A DNA stretch of 64,000 nt from positions 1,798,001-1,862,000 of the forward strand of contig JANJXV010000129.1 in assembly GCA_024803745.1 (NCBI GenBank), in the 5' to 3' direction. Every line of letters begins with the position of its first letter. Position 1 is the first letter of the stretch. The notes beneath the pieces were generated by a model, which worked only from the letters and a program-made list of their open reading frames with translations, was not told the DNA's origin and ran no database searches. This document shows, in pieces, positions 38,346-48,929 of the stretch. The position numbers and the translations under genes were made by a program. The DNA comes from Megascapheus bottae. Lineage: Eukaryota; Chordata; Mammalia; Rodentia; Geomyidae.

Positions 38346-38904
38346 CCATCCCATGGTCCACTGTGAGGCCACTGGTTGGGCTAAGAGCTAGTCGTGCAGC
38401 AACACATAAGTTTATTCTAAAACTTTCCAAACTTTGTTCTCAAATATGCTACCTACTTACCAACTTAGGTCAGTTATCCTTATGCTATACCTTTTCTTCA
38501 TTACTACAATATTCTTACACTCCTACGTTAATCCTCTTGCACCTCCCCTGACCTCTCTCATTCTTTTTTTCTATCTCTGGATCTCTGCTCGTCTTTCAAC
38601 CCTTATACTGCACGGATCTACACTTGATGGCTGTTGAGCAATATTGTATATGTAGGTGGTTAATTATTCTCTAGGCTCAGAGGGACTTAAAGACAATAGA
38701 GACTGGATTGAGAGGCTTATTGTTTTGGGTATAAATCGCTTATCAGTGGTTGTATTAGACTGGTCTGTAAGTGCACAAAAAGAAAGAGTGATAATACCAA
38801 TCAAAACTTGTGAATATCTAGTGTCTGCCAGCTACAGAGTTCTAGGTTGGTTATATCTGAAAAACTATAATCGTATTTAGTAGTAATCTTGCTCCCATTT
38901 TCAA

Positions 38905-40083
38905 TTGGGCAGAACAAGAAACTCAAGAAAAATGGCAAATCAAGAAACAACATCCCCCACCCAATGTAAACCGACAATGGAACAGTCACTGGCAAACCGA
39001 GAGGAGAGTCTTCCAAGTGCTACACAAATGCAATTGATAAACATCATTAATGAAAAATGTGAAAATATAAAGAAAGAGATAATGGAGGAAGCCATAGCTG
39101 AACAAGAGGAAAGCATAAACAAGGTGATAAGTGAAAAAGAAGAAGCCATAAAGGAGGCCATAATAAAGGTTTTTCAAAGAAAGATGGGTGAATCCACAAA
39201 TAAAAACGTGACCAAACTCCAGCAAATGTCCAAAGAAAATAAAGCTACTGAGCTAACCACTCAAACGGAAATCAAGGAGATAAAGAAATCCATACATGAT
39301 CTAAAAAAGGAGATGCAAGGCATCAAAAATGAGGAATTAGAAGCAAGGGAGATGAAAAATAAAGTAGATAGGTTTGATAGCAGGATAGACAATGCAGAGG
39401 AGAGAATTTCCGGGGCTGAAGATTATTTAGTTATTATAGAGAAAGAACGGAAAATGAGTCAATCCAAATCTAGGAAACATGAGAGAGCGCTTCAAGAGGT
39501 CCAAAATGCAATTAGGAAGCCTAATTTAAGACTAGTTGGTATTGAGGAGGGCGTGGAGAAAGAGGTCAATGGTATTGGAAATATACTTCAGGGAATCATC
39601 TCAGAGAATTTCCCAAATATCCAGAAGGGCAGGCCCATCCACATACGAGAAGCTTTTAGAACCCCAAACAGACCTGACCAGAAAAGAACATCCCACCGCC
39701 ACATTGTGATCCGAACTGGATCAATAGAAACGAAAGAAAAGATCCTAAAGGCAGCCAGGGAAAAGGGATCAGTAACCTATAAAGGCAAACCATTCAGAAT
39801 AACCCCAGGTGTCTCAGCAGAGACCATGCAAGCACGAAGTGACTGGAAGCATATATGTCATGCCCTTAAATCAAATAACTACCAACCAAGAATACTGTAG
39901 CCAGCTAAGCTCTCATTCATAACTGAGGGAAAAATAAAAACATTCCATTCCAGGGAAAAGCTGCAACAATATGTCGAAACAAAACCAACACTACAGAGAA
40001 TTCTCAAAGATGCTCTATACATAGAAAACCAAAATAAATGCAATATATGGAAAGAAATGGCACCTAAACAGCATACCGTCAAA
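38905..40083 (+). pseudogene. L1 ORF1, copy F (best preserved; premature TAG)
   Basis: This is the only copy without the 4-nt deletion, so one frame of 331 codons runs from the ATG at 38905 through the coiled coil, the RRM-like segment and most of the C-terminal domain. It still ends at the TAG (39898-39900) shared by all copies, and about 60 codons of C-terminal domain lie beyond it. The terminal stop seen in other copies (atctaa) reads gtcaaa here. A segment of about four codons near 39185 is missing relative to the other copies (MDEFKEST becomes MGEST). Confidence 0.9.
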
Positions 40084-40131
40084 GGACCACAAGAACTGTC
40101 AAGACACAGGCCCTACTAAAAGCTTTTTAAA

Positions 40132-40479
40132 ATGGTGGGAACTAATAAATATCTCTCAATCCTAACTCTCAATATCAATGGACTTAACTCTCCAATTAAA
40201 TGGCATAGGCTGTCTAGTTGGATCAAAATCAAGAGCCATCGTTCTGCTGTCTTCAAGCGACACATCTTACCCCAAAACAATCATCTTTTGAAAGTGAGAG
40301 GTTGGAATAAACTCTATCAAGCTAACTGCCCCCATAAACAGGCTGGAGTTGCCATCCTCATATCAGATACAATAGACTTCAAACTAAAATTTGTAAGAAA
40401 AGACAAAGAAGGTTACTACATACTACTAAAGGGATCTTTCCTCCAGGAAGACATAACGATCCTAAATATTTACACACCC
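40132..40479 (+). pseudogene. L1 ORF2 N-terminus, copy F (endonuclease fragment)
   Basis: The ATG at 40132 is followed by LTLNINGLNSPIKWHRLSSW and runs open to the array edge. A 2-nt deletion keeps the frame open through the point where other copies stop, but it reads the QETHL catalytic segment out of frame (FKRHIL). Only about the first half of the endonuclease domain is present. Confidence 0.88.
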
Positions 40480-40908
40480 TTTTGAAGATTCTCAAAAGAT
40501 TGAAGATTCTGCCAGTGTAAGTTAGATTCCGGCATTGATATTAAATAATGCAATGAGTAGGGATTTATATTTGAAATATCACTGTTGACAAAATCTAACA
40601 CACATTTGCTTAGTATTTGCTTTTGATTTCCCAAGAAGTACAGTACAAGCTAACACTTGTGGCATATATCGACTGGGAGAAATGATTCAGAATATGTGAC
40701 TTATTTGAACAAGAGTCAGTGAAAGATACAGAAGCAGAATACCCATATTGTGATAATTTGTATCTTTTGCATATTTTGTGTTTGTTGTTAATTCCATTTG
40801 TAGTGTACATTTCTAGGTAAAAACTTTTTTCCAAACAATTTGTTATTTCAACCGTAAAAAAAGACATTTATATGCCTGATAAAATTCAAAGAATCCAATT
40901 TTTTCCAT
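40480..40908. other. Unassigned AT-rich spacer to the right of the array
   Basis: Low-complexity AT-rich DNA with no recognised repeat or coding signal. It starts with a short direct repeat ('gaagattct' at about 40484 and 40503) beside the array edge. Confidence 0.5.
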
Positions 40909-41165
40909 TTTATTTTTTGTTTTTTGGGTTTTTTTTGGTGGGTCATAGATCTTGAACTCAGCCTGGGCACTATCCCTGAGCTCTTCAGCTCCAGGCTACC
41001 ACCTTACCCTGGAGCCAAGCCCCACTTCCCATTTTCTAAAGGTAAATTGGAGATAAGTGTCTCAGGTCTTTTTGTGCCAGGATGGCTTTAAACCTTGATC
41101 CTCAGATCTTAGCCTCCTGAGTATCTAGGATTATAGAAGTGAGCCACCACCCCATCATGCTCAGC
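40909..41165 (-). repeat. B1/ID-type hybrid SINE, minus strand
   Basis: Complement of the full hybrid: T-run, 'ttgaactcagcctgggcact', 'ctgagctcttcagctcc', then 'ggagataagtg' and 'gccaggatggcttt'. It closes with the B1 head complement ('cctcctgagtatctaggatt', 'gagccacca'). Confidence 0.88.
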
Positions 41166-41169
41166 TTTC

Positions 41170-41342
41170 TGGGTTTTTTTTAAACTCGGTTTAAGCACTG
41201 TCCTTCAGCTTTCCTCAAGCCTAGTGATCTTCTCCTTGAGCCACAGCACTACTTCTGGTTTTTTCTGTGTATGTGGTACTGCGGAATTGAACCTTCGTCT
41301 TCATACAAGCACTCTACAACTATGCCAAACTCCCAGCCCCTC
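41170..41342 (-). repeat. ID-like dimeric SINE, minus strand
   Basis: It contains 'ctccttgagccacagcac', 'tgtgtatgtggtactgcgga' and 'tacaagcactctacaac', the complements of the two tRNA-like modules and their linker. Confidence 0.87.
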
Positions 41343-42195
41343 CTCATTAGTTTTTATGATAGATCTTTCCATGCATCCAGGATGGCTAGAAATCCTTCTT
41401 GAGTTTCCCAAGATCAGAGAGTATAGGTGTGTCCCATCCAGTGTGGCTATATAACCATTGTTTAGGGTACAGTTCTCTCTTCATTCTACCCATCTAGAGC
41501 AATTTTCATCTTCCATGTATAATCATTAAACATTCAGCTCCTGTTCCTCTCTACTCCATTCTCTGGAACCATCGTGCTTTTTGGCTCCAAGGGTTTGTTG
41601 ATCCTTGGAAGCTCTGGAAGGGAAAACATACCCTAGCTCTTCCTTTATGACTGCTGTATTTTTAGTTTACTGTAATCAAGATTCATCTGTAAAATATAGT
41701 AAAATGTTCTTCCTTTTCAATGCATTGTTTTGCATATTTCTATCTTTGGATTATTATTAATAGTTGTGAATGGATTCTCCACATATTTGTTCTAGTCTCT
41801 GCTTTCTCTTCCATTAGGTACAAATCTAGAAATAGAAGTGTTGGACCATATTTCTATGTAATTCTATGTTTAGTACTTTTTTAGCACTCTCCACGCAATT
41901 TTTGATTGTTTTATATTCCTTGCAGAACTATTCCAAAGTTCTACTTCTTCTCACTACCTTCCCAGTAATAGTTAGACTTTGAAAGTTGTTATTTTTGTAT
42001 GCGTGTGTGTGTGTGTGTGTGTTTGTGTGTGTGTATGTGGATCTTTTTTTTAAAACTATATTTATATTAATATACTTAAAGTAATGATTTCATTGTAATT
42101 TTAATTTTTCTCATGACTGTTAATATTGAACTTCTTTCTACATTTTGAACTACAATTTCTATATATTCTTTTTAGAAAATCCTCTCCAATCTCCA
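41343..42195. other. Intergenic DNA with a short (TG)n tract
   Basis: AT-rich, without a recognised gene. A (TG)n tract of about 18 units with one interruption lies at 42001-42037. Confidence 0.6.
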
Positions 42196-42340
42196 ATTTT
42201 TTTTTCTTTTTTTTGTGGGGTAGTGGGGAAAGTCATGGGGCTTGGACCTTGGGCCGTGAGCTCTTTAGTTTAAGGCTATTGTCCTACCCTGAGTATTGCC
42301 CCTCAGTTGTTCTGCTCACAGCTCCCTACCCCTCTTCCCA
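42196..42340 (-). repeat. SINE fragment, minus strand
   Basis: T-rich start, then 'cttggaccttgggccgtgag' and 'taaggctattgtcctaccct', which are degraded complements of the hybrid SINE tail. Confidence 0.6.
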
Positions 42341-42429
42341 TTATATACAGAACAAAGGTCATCCTCAGTCTTTTTGAAAAAGTAAAACATACAGTAAATT
42401 TGTAGTATAAAACAGCAAGAAATAAATTT

Positions 42430-42685
42430 CTTGCCAGGTGCAGTGAATTCTACCTGTAATCCTAGCTACTCAGATATCAGGCTGATATCTAAAGATTTGG
42501 TTCAAAGCCAGCCTGGGCATTAGAAAGTCTATGAGACTCTCATCGACAGTTAACCACTAGAATATGGGAAATGGCACTGTGGCTTTATAGGTAGGGTGGT
42601 AGCCTTGAGTTGAAGAGCTCAGGAACAGTGCCCAGGCCCAGAGTTCAAGCCTTACAAATCCCCCAACCAAAAAAAAAAAGAAAAA
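42430..42685 (+). repeat. B1/ID-type hybrid SINE, plus strand, with A-tail
   Basis: Near-complete: 'gccaggtgcagtgaattcta', 'gtaatcctagctactcagat', 'aaagccagcctgggcattag', 'aatggcactgtggc', 'ttgagttgaagagctcagga', 'cccagagttcaagcc', then an A-rich tail. Confidence 0.9.
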
Positions 42686-42939
42686 ATAGTTTCTTCCCCA
42701 AGTGATTATTATGCCAGACATAGAACATTAACATTCTGGGTGTACTTCACAGTATTATTACTTGATACCCTAAGATTTTGCAATATTCTCTCAGTATCAG
42801 CATATGTCATCATATAATGTAGTTCCTTTTCAATGGAATAATTCCATTTATAACCTAAATCTACTCCCTCGACTTATTTCTGTCGATTCCAAAATTGCTC
42901 TACCATGATATGCCACAAGCCATTAAACATTTTATGGTG

Positions 42940-43130
42940 GGTAATTGGAAAGGAGTCTCATGGAATTTTGTGCCAGGCTGGCTTTGAAACCATGGTCCTC
43001 AGATCTCAGTCTCCTGAGTAGCTAGGATGACAGGCGTGAGCCACCAACACGTGGCTTGCCTTTTTATTTTTTTGTGGGTCTTGGGACTTGAAGTCTGGGC
43101 CTAGGCACCATCCCTAAGCTTTTCAGGTCA
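42940..43130 (-). repeat. Two adjoining SINE fragments, minus strand
   Basis: 42940-43055 carries the complement of the B1-like head ('gccaggctggctttga', 'cctgagtagctaggatgaca', 'gtgagccacca'). 43056-43130 is a separate start of a SINE tail ('ttgggacttgaagtctgggc'). Confidence 0.75.
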
Positions 43131-43227
43131 ATATTTCATGTAAGTCTAAACATTTAAGTAAAGGAATACAATTCCAACAAAAAAAGAATAAAATTCCAGA
43201 CATGGTGTGTTTATAACTCAGTGCTAA

Positions 43228-44144
<917 letters not shown>

Positions 44145-44234
44145 GGCCCTGTGTTCCCAAGCCTGTATTAATTGACAAGCTAGAGCACTGTGCAGAACTC
44201 TGGATAGGAAATTCCTCTGACAAGAATATCACAG
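44145..44234 (+). pseudogene. KRAB-B exon of the KRAB zinc-finger locus
   Basis: This 90-nt exon lies between 'tttacag' and 'gtgagt'. Joined to KRAB-A it reads G-PCVPKPVLIDKLEHCAEL followed by WIGNSSDKNIT and Asp. The KP, LE and ELW positions fit a KRAB-B box, although the N-terminal part is atypical (CVP rather than the common YQL/YQV type). Phase is kept on both sides: one base is contributed from KRAB-A and one is passed to the next exon at 46258. Confidence 0.8.
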
Positions 44235-44384
44235 GTGAGTGAATGCATCTTCATATTGATGTTGGAGCCTGAGCCCCATTGGTAAGTTCATGTTGTGATG
44301 TACTGAGCAATAATATTCTTAGTTACCCTAAATCCTGTGTGGAACCTATGGAATTCTTTGTGAATGAATCAAGAATCATTTTCT

Positions 44385-44548
44385 TTTCCCAAGCCTATGC
44401 TTGGTCTCAGGGCCTGAGCATGGTCCTTGGGTTTTCTCAAGGCTAGCTCTATACTTCTGGAGTCATAGCACCACTTCTGGCTTTTTCTTTGTATGTAGGA
44501 CCAAGGAACTGATCCAGGTCTTTGTGCATGCTAGCCCAAACCCCCGGC
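44385..44548 (-). repeat. ID-like dimeric SINE, minus strand
   Basis: It contains 'tggtctcagggcctgagcat', 'catagcaccacttctggctt', 'tttgtatgtaggacc' and 'gtgcatgctagcc', complements of the dimer modules. Confidence 0.85.
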
Positions 44549-44647
44549 ACCAAGAATCATAGGGTGATATGATGAATTCTATGTGGCAGTAGAGTTAAAG
44601 TTAGATTTCTCTGTAGAAATCACTGTGAAACAAAATAAAATGAGAAA

Positions 44648-44876
44648 GCCATGAGCCCGTGGCTCATGCCTGTAATCCTAGCTACTTAGGAGGCTGAGAT
44701 CTGAGGATCAAGGTTCAAAGACTGACCTATCACAAAAACACCTTAGACTCTTCTCTCCAATGAAGCAATAGAAAATGAGAAGTGGGGTTGAGGCTAAAGA
44801 CATAGGGCAGTAGCCTTGAGCTGAAGAGCTCAGGAAGAACAGCCAGGTCTAGAATTCAAGTCCCATGACCGCAAAA
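44648..44876 (+). repeat. B1/ID-type hybrid SINE, plus strand
   Basis: 'cgtggctcatgcctgtaatc', 'ggaggctgagatctgaggat', 'cagtagccttgagctgaaga' and 'gaattcaagtcccatgacc'. Its A-rich tail passes directly into the GAAA repeat. Confidence 0.9.
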
Positions 44877-44877
44877 C

Positions 44878-44937
<60 letters not shown>

Positions 44938-44962
44938 GGGAAGAAAGAGGGAAGGAAGGAAA

Positions 44963-45008
<46 letters not shown>

Positions 45009-45010
45009 AA
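44877..45010. repeat. (GAAA)n microsatellite with GGAA interruptions
   Basis: About 130 bp of tandem AAAG/GAAA with a GGGAA/GGAA patch near 44937-44966. It sits at the tail of a SINE. Confidence 0.96.
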
Positions 45011-45154
45011 TATCATTCTTTCATTTCTTTAAAACTAAGACTATAAATGATTGAGCAAACAAGGAATATGTCACGGCATTATTCTCTGATAAGGATAATA
45101 TCTTTATGCTGGTAGGAAGAGACTGATATTCAAAACCAGACGTTTCCACCAGAA

Positions 45155-45335
45155 ATTGAGCCTAGTGGTAGAGTGCTTGCCTAGCATGCACAAAGACACA
45201 GGTTTTATTCCTTATTACAACATACATAGAAAAAGCCAGAAGTAATGAATTCATTGGTAGGGTTCTAGTCTTGAGAAAACCCAAGGACAGTGGTTAGGTC
45301 CTAAGTTCAAACCCAGGAATGGAAGGAAAAAAAAC
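45155..45335 (+). repeat. ID-like dimeric SINE, plus strand
   Basis: 'tagtggtagagtgcttgcct', 'agcatgcacaaagac', the linker 'acatacatagaaaaagcca', then the second tRNA-like module ending in 'taagttcaaaccc'. Confidence 0.87.
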
Positions 45336-45664
45336 AACAAAGTTTCAATCAACATAAGAAAATTAACTAGACAATGAGCTGGGGATTTTCTGGTCTTCCA
45401 TGGTTCTGAGGGACAGGAGTGTTAGAAAAGGAATTTTTATAAGACTTCAAAGGGAAAGAAATAAATTTCAAAATTCCCACAAATACCTAAATTGAGACTT
45501 TAGTGAGAAGTTGTAACTGAAGGGATATAGGTGTAAGACCTTACTCTCAAGAATCGTTCTTGCTTGGATCAAAGGCAAACAGAAATATAAACCAAACTTG
45601 TGGCCGCTGAATCTAGAAAAAATTCGTGTTCCTCACTTAATGGTTAATAAGCAAACAGCATTGA

Positions 45665-45847
45665 AACTGGGTAAGGTAATCCTATCTGCTACTCAGGACG
45701 TGAGACTCTTATCAGTAGTTAACTCTAGAAAACAGGAAGTGGGGCTGTAGCTCAAGGATAGGGGTTATAGTCTTCTGCTGAAGTGTTCAGGGACAGGGCA
45801 GAGGCCTATGAACTACAAAAAAAAAAGAAAAGAAAAGAAAAGAAAGT
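45665..45847 (+). repeat. Hybrid SINE, plus strand, internally deleted, with AAAAG tail
   Basis: 'gtaatcctatctgctactca' is joined directly to 'gactcttatcagtagttaac' and then to the tRNA-like tail ('gtggggctgtagctcaagga'). The end is (AAAAG)n. Confidence 0.78.
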
Positions 45848-46257
45848 TTTAAAAAGATGCAAAACAGCACAATATTTAGAGTATTTCTCAAAAATAAAAG
45901 AAAGGCAGCTATTCCTCAATGTATAAACAAAACAGTATTTGAAAAAAAACAGCTGCAGGTATGCTATAGATAGTACTCAGCTTAAAACTGTAGCAATACA
46001 TAGATGGGTAATTTCAATAAATATTTCCTGTGATATAAAAAGAGAACTAAAACACAGAAAAACATTATTGGTCATTGTAAAATATCATTTTCTTAATAGG
46101 TTAGGGAGAAAAGCATATTTTTCTCACAAATCAATTTCCACTTTTATATTTTAAAATATCTAACACTTAGGATGGGAAAGTAAAGTCATTATCTTTACAG
46201 TAAGGAATATTTGTATCTCATGTATGTTTGTGTCTTTTTTTCTATGACTCATTTTAG

Positions 46258-46670
46258 ATGTCCAGGTAATGGAAAATGTGTTCAAGACATGCCAGGAAAG
46301 TCCACATGAATGTCTTTGTGAAGTAGCAGTTGCAAGTAGTATCGAAGTGGAGGAAAACGTGAGATTTGCAACAACTTTAAATTTGAGCTCTACACATAAT
46401 CCAGAGCTGATTAGTAATAACGGTAACAACTTAGGGGTGAGGACTGAGGAGTTCATAAAGTGTCAGAACATGCTTCTGTCTCCTAAGCCTGATGAGATGC
46501 ATACTGCATATAGATCTCGTATGTCTCCTGTTCTTAAAAAATCCATCGGCTATTCAGAGCATTTTATTCATGATTGTGACAGTCCAAAAGATCTGCAGTA
46601 TCATAATTCTGTTCTCCCTGCCCAAGAAATTCTTCAGGGAGGGAGGAAAACTGCTAAATGTACTGTGTGA
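46258..46670 (+). pseudogene. KRAB-ZNF last exon, linker part, ending in tandem TGA stops
   Basis: The exon begins in phase with KRAB-B (Asp-Val-Gln-Val-Met-Glu-Asn) and encodes a linker of about 137 codons without fingers. Segments such as EEFIKCQNMLLSPKPDEMHT are of the kind found between KRAB and fingers in many rodent ZNFs. The frame then meets TGA TGA at 46668-46673. If transcribed, the spliced message would give a KRAB-plus-linker protein of about 210 residues with no DNA-binding fingers, and the stop in the final exon would not be expected to trigger exon-junction-dependent decay. Confidence 0.8.
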
Positions 46671-46890
46671 TGAAAAATATTGTACTTAACACCGACCATC
46701 ACTACACATCCGAAAATGTACACAGGAGAGACTCCTCATATATGTAGTGAATGTGAGAAATCTTTCAGTAATGAAATACGCCTTACAATACCTCAGAGCA
46801 AATATCCTGAGATATGTGATGCGTACATCAAGTGTGAAAATTAATTTCTGAGAAGTCAGACCTGACGCTCCAACCTCGATCTCCAAGAGA
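46671..46890 (+). pseudogene. Decayed first zinc fingers between the stops and the open finger array
   Basis: In the linker frame after the TGA pair, a finger remnant is legible (TGETPHICSECEKSF near 46722-46766). Its histidines are lost, and a TAA follows in the same frame at about 46842. Beyond this point the finger frame shifts. Confidence 0.7.
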
Positions 46891-47734
46891 AGACAAACCT
46901 TATGAATATGAGGAACGTAATAAAATTTCTGCCCAGAATTCAGCAATCAGCACACATCAGAGATCTCACACAGAAGAGAAATCTTATGAATGGGATAAAT
47001 GTGGGAAGACTTTTAGACTGAAATCATACCTCACTTTGCACCAGAGAAGACACACAGAAGAGAAACCTTATGAATGTAACAAATGTGAAAAGTCTTTCAC
47101 CCAGAAGATACACCTTCGAGTTCATCAAATAACACACACAGGAGAGAAATCTTATAAGTGTAATGAATGTGGAAAGTCTTTCCAAGGGAAGGGAAAACTT
47201 CGTGTTCATCAGAGAATACACACAGGAGTGAAACCTTATGAATGTAACCAATGTGTAAAGTCTTTCAGACAGAAATCTTCCCTCAAATTGCGTCAAAGAA
47301 CACACACAGGAGAGAAACCTTATGTGTGCAACAAATGTGGAAAGACCTTCAAGTGGAAGTCATATCTTGATGGGCATAATAGAACACACACAGGAGAGAA
47401 AACTTATGCATGTAGTGAATGCGGAAAGTCTTTCAAATGGAAGGTAAAACTCCATGTTCATCAGAGAATATACTCAGGAGAAATACCTAATGAGTGTAAC
47501 GTATGTGAAAAGTCCTTCACACAGAAGCCAAACCTCAACATGCATAAGACAATTCAAACAGGAGAAAAACCTTATGAAGGTAACCGATGTGGAATGTCTT
47601 TCAAATGGAAGTCTTCCCTCAAATTGCATCAGAGAACACACACAGGAGAGAAACTGTACGAGTGCATCAAATGTGGTAAGACCTTCAGATGGAAGTCACA
47701 TTACAGGAGGCATAACAGAATTCACACATATTAG
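46891..47734 (+). pseudogene. C2H2 zinc-finger array (about eight fingers plus two degenerate)
   Basis: C2H2 arrays bind DNA with one finger per three bases or so. From about 46891 the frame is open to the TAG at 47732-47734, but it is a different frame from the KRAB linker. Two degenerate fingers (KPYEYEERNK; SYEWDKCGKTF with Cys to Trp) precede eight fingers joined by TGEKPY-type linkers. Fingers 1, 2, 4 and 8 keep all four ligands. Finger 3 has His to Arg (LKLRQRTH), finger 5 His to Tyr (HQRIY), finger 6 His to Gln (HKTIQ) and finger 7 Cys to Gly (YEGNRC). Loss of ligands in half of the fingers supports relaxed constraint. Confidence 0.9.
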
Positions 47735-48455
47735 AAACCTTAGGAATATAACCAAAGTTGAAAGTCTTTCGTGCAGTATTCACCCTTCAGGAAGCGTAAG
47801 AGAGTTCACACATATGAGAAGCCTTAGCAATGTAATAAATAGGAAAGACTTTTTAGTCTGTGGAAGAAAACTCAGCTTGTGTCACAGAACCAACACAAGA
47901 TAAAACCCTTAATGAATGTAGCAAATGTTCAGTCTTTTCCCCAGAAGGCACAAGTCAAGATTTATCACTAAACACCCACAGGATAGAATCCTATGAATAA
48001 AATGAAAGGGAAATTTTTTTGAAGAACTCATAGTTGAGTTTGCATGATACCACACAGACACAGGATAAAAATCGTATGAATATAAGAACATGAAAAATCC
48101 ATCATGAACGTATGACTAAGTATAAAATGCACATAGGAGAGAAAAACCTTATGAATATTACAAATGTGGAAAGTGTTTGACCTGGAAGGCATACTTCTGT
48201 GTTCATCACAAACCTGATTCCCATAGAAGAAAAGAAAACTAATGAATAGAACAAATGTGCAATGACTTTTAATCAGAAGTCACTCTTCAGTACATTTCAG
48301 AACATACACAATAGAGAAATTCTGAGTAATGAAAAACATTTAGCTATATATAGAATCTCTGTATATGGGAGCATTAGGGTAAGTCTTCTAAACAAAGTCA
48401 ACCTTCAGCAAGCATTAAGAGCACTCACAGAAGAGATAATAGCATGTAGGTAAAC
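47735..48455 (+). pseudogene. Decayed 3' zinc-finger repeats
   Basis: Finger phrases recur out of frame at the 84-bp spacing typical of C2H2 repeats: 'gaaagtctttcgtgcagt', 'gaatgtagcaaatgt', 'ggagagaaaaaccttatgaa', 'caaatgtggaaagtgttt' and 'gaacaaatgtgcaatgac'. Stops and indels occur throughout. The array was once considerably longer than the open eight fingers. Confidence 0.8.
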
Positions 48456-48474
48456 CTTTGTCAGGAACCTCTAA

Positions 48475-48646
48475 AAGCTGACTGTGTGTCTTAGTGGTAG
48501 AGTGCTAACCTATCAAGGATGAAGGCCTGGGTTAGATTCCTCAATACTACGTGAAAAGAGCAAGCCAGAAGCAGCACTGTGGTTCAAATGGTAGAGTGCT
48601 AACCTTGAGCAAAAGTAGCTCAGGCCCTGAGTTCAAGCCTAAGGAT

Positions 48647-48647
<1 letters not shown>
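48475..48647 (+). repeat. ID-like dimeric SINE, plus strand
   Basis: 'cttagtggtagagtgctaac', 'gaaggcctgggttagattcc', the linker, then 'tggtagagtgctaaccttga' and 'ggccctgagttcaagcc'. The GA repeat begins at its 3' end. Confidence 0.92.
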
Positions 48648-48720
<73 letters not shown>

Positions 48721-48870
48721 GAGACAGAGAGAGAGACAGAAAGAGAGAGACAAAAAGAGAGAGACAGAAAGAGAGAGACAGAAAGAGAGAGACAGAAAGA
48801 GAGAGAGAAAGAGAGAAAAGAGAGAGAAACAGGAAATTCTAAATTTTACAGAGATAGAGAAGGAGAGAGA
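48648..48870. repeat. (GA)n / (GACA, GAAA) compound microsatellite
   Basis: About 60 bp of pure GA is followed by GACAGAGA and GACAAAAA type variants up to about 48870. It grew at the tail of the adjoining SINE. Confidence 0.95.
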
Positions 48871-48929
48871 GAAGGAGACAGAAACTAATTTCTAAACTTT
48901 ACAGTCTTTCTATTTCCTTACAAATTCGT

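Larger units (their letters stand above)
4972..40479 (+). repeat. Tandem array of a ~7.43 kb unit: L1 plus inverted RalGDS-like fragment
   Basis: The L1 reverse-transcriptase FADD codons start at 5101, 12512, 19949, 27383 and 34816, giving spacings of 7411, 7437, 7434 and 7433. Every gap between L1s is filled by the same block of about 1.37 kb (P1-P5), which is not L1 but the reverse complement of 55236-56590. The order is L1_A(3' part)-P1-L1_B-P2-L1_C-P3-L1_D-P4-L1_E-P5-L1_F(5' part), or about 4.8 periods. The left edge cuts ORF2 mid-RT and the right edge cuts ORF2 in the endonuclease, so the two edges are at different phases of the unit. Units B (3' half) through E (5' half) are nearly identical; the outer parts are more diverged. 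Confidence 0.95.
38346..40479 (+). mobile_element. L1 copy F (3'-truncated)
   Basis: Presumed 5' UTR 38346-38904, ORF1, and the first 116 codons or so of ORF2. Similarity to the other copies ends abruptly at 40479, after the NIYTP codons. This is the right edge of the tandem array, and no 3' UTR or A-tail is present. Confidence 0.92.
44235..46257 (+). other. Intron before the zinc-finger exon, rich in SINEs
   Basis: It runs from a gtgagt donor to an acceptor 'ctcattttag' (AG at 46256-46257). It holds SINEs at 44385-44545, 44648-44875, 45155-45330 and 45660-45845 and a (GAAA)n tract. The remaining 45846-46257 is unassigned AT-rich sequence. Confidence 0.75.

Noticed and set aside
38905..39900. 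Copy F ORF1 as an intact L1 ORF1
   Set aside because: The same TAG as in all other copies truncates the C-terminal domain, and the element has lost most of ORF2.
4972..40479. Regularly spaced repeats as a possible CRISPR or bacterial array
   Set aside because: The unit is 7.43 kb with L1 and gene-fragment content in a rodent genome; there are no short repeats with unique spacers.
48551..48895. ORFs rich in RE repeats over the GA tract, and Ser/Leu repeats on the other strand (also at 61173 and 784)
   Set aside because: They are low-complexity translations of (GA)n and (CA)n microsatellites.
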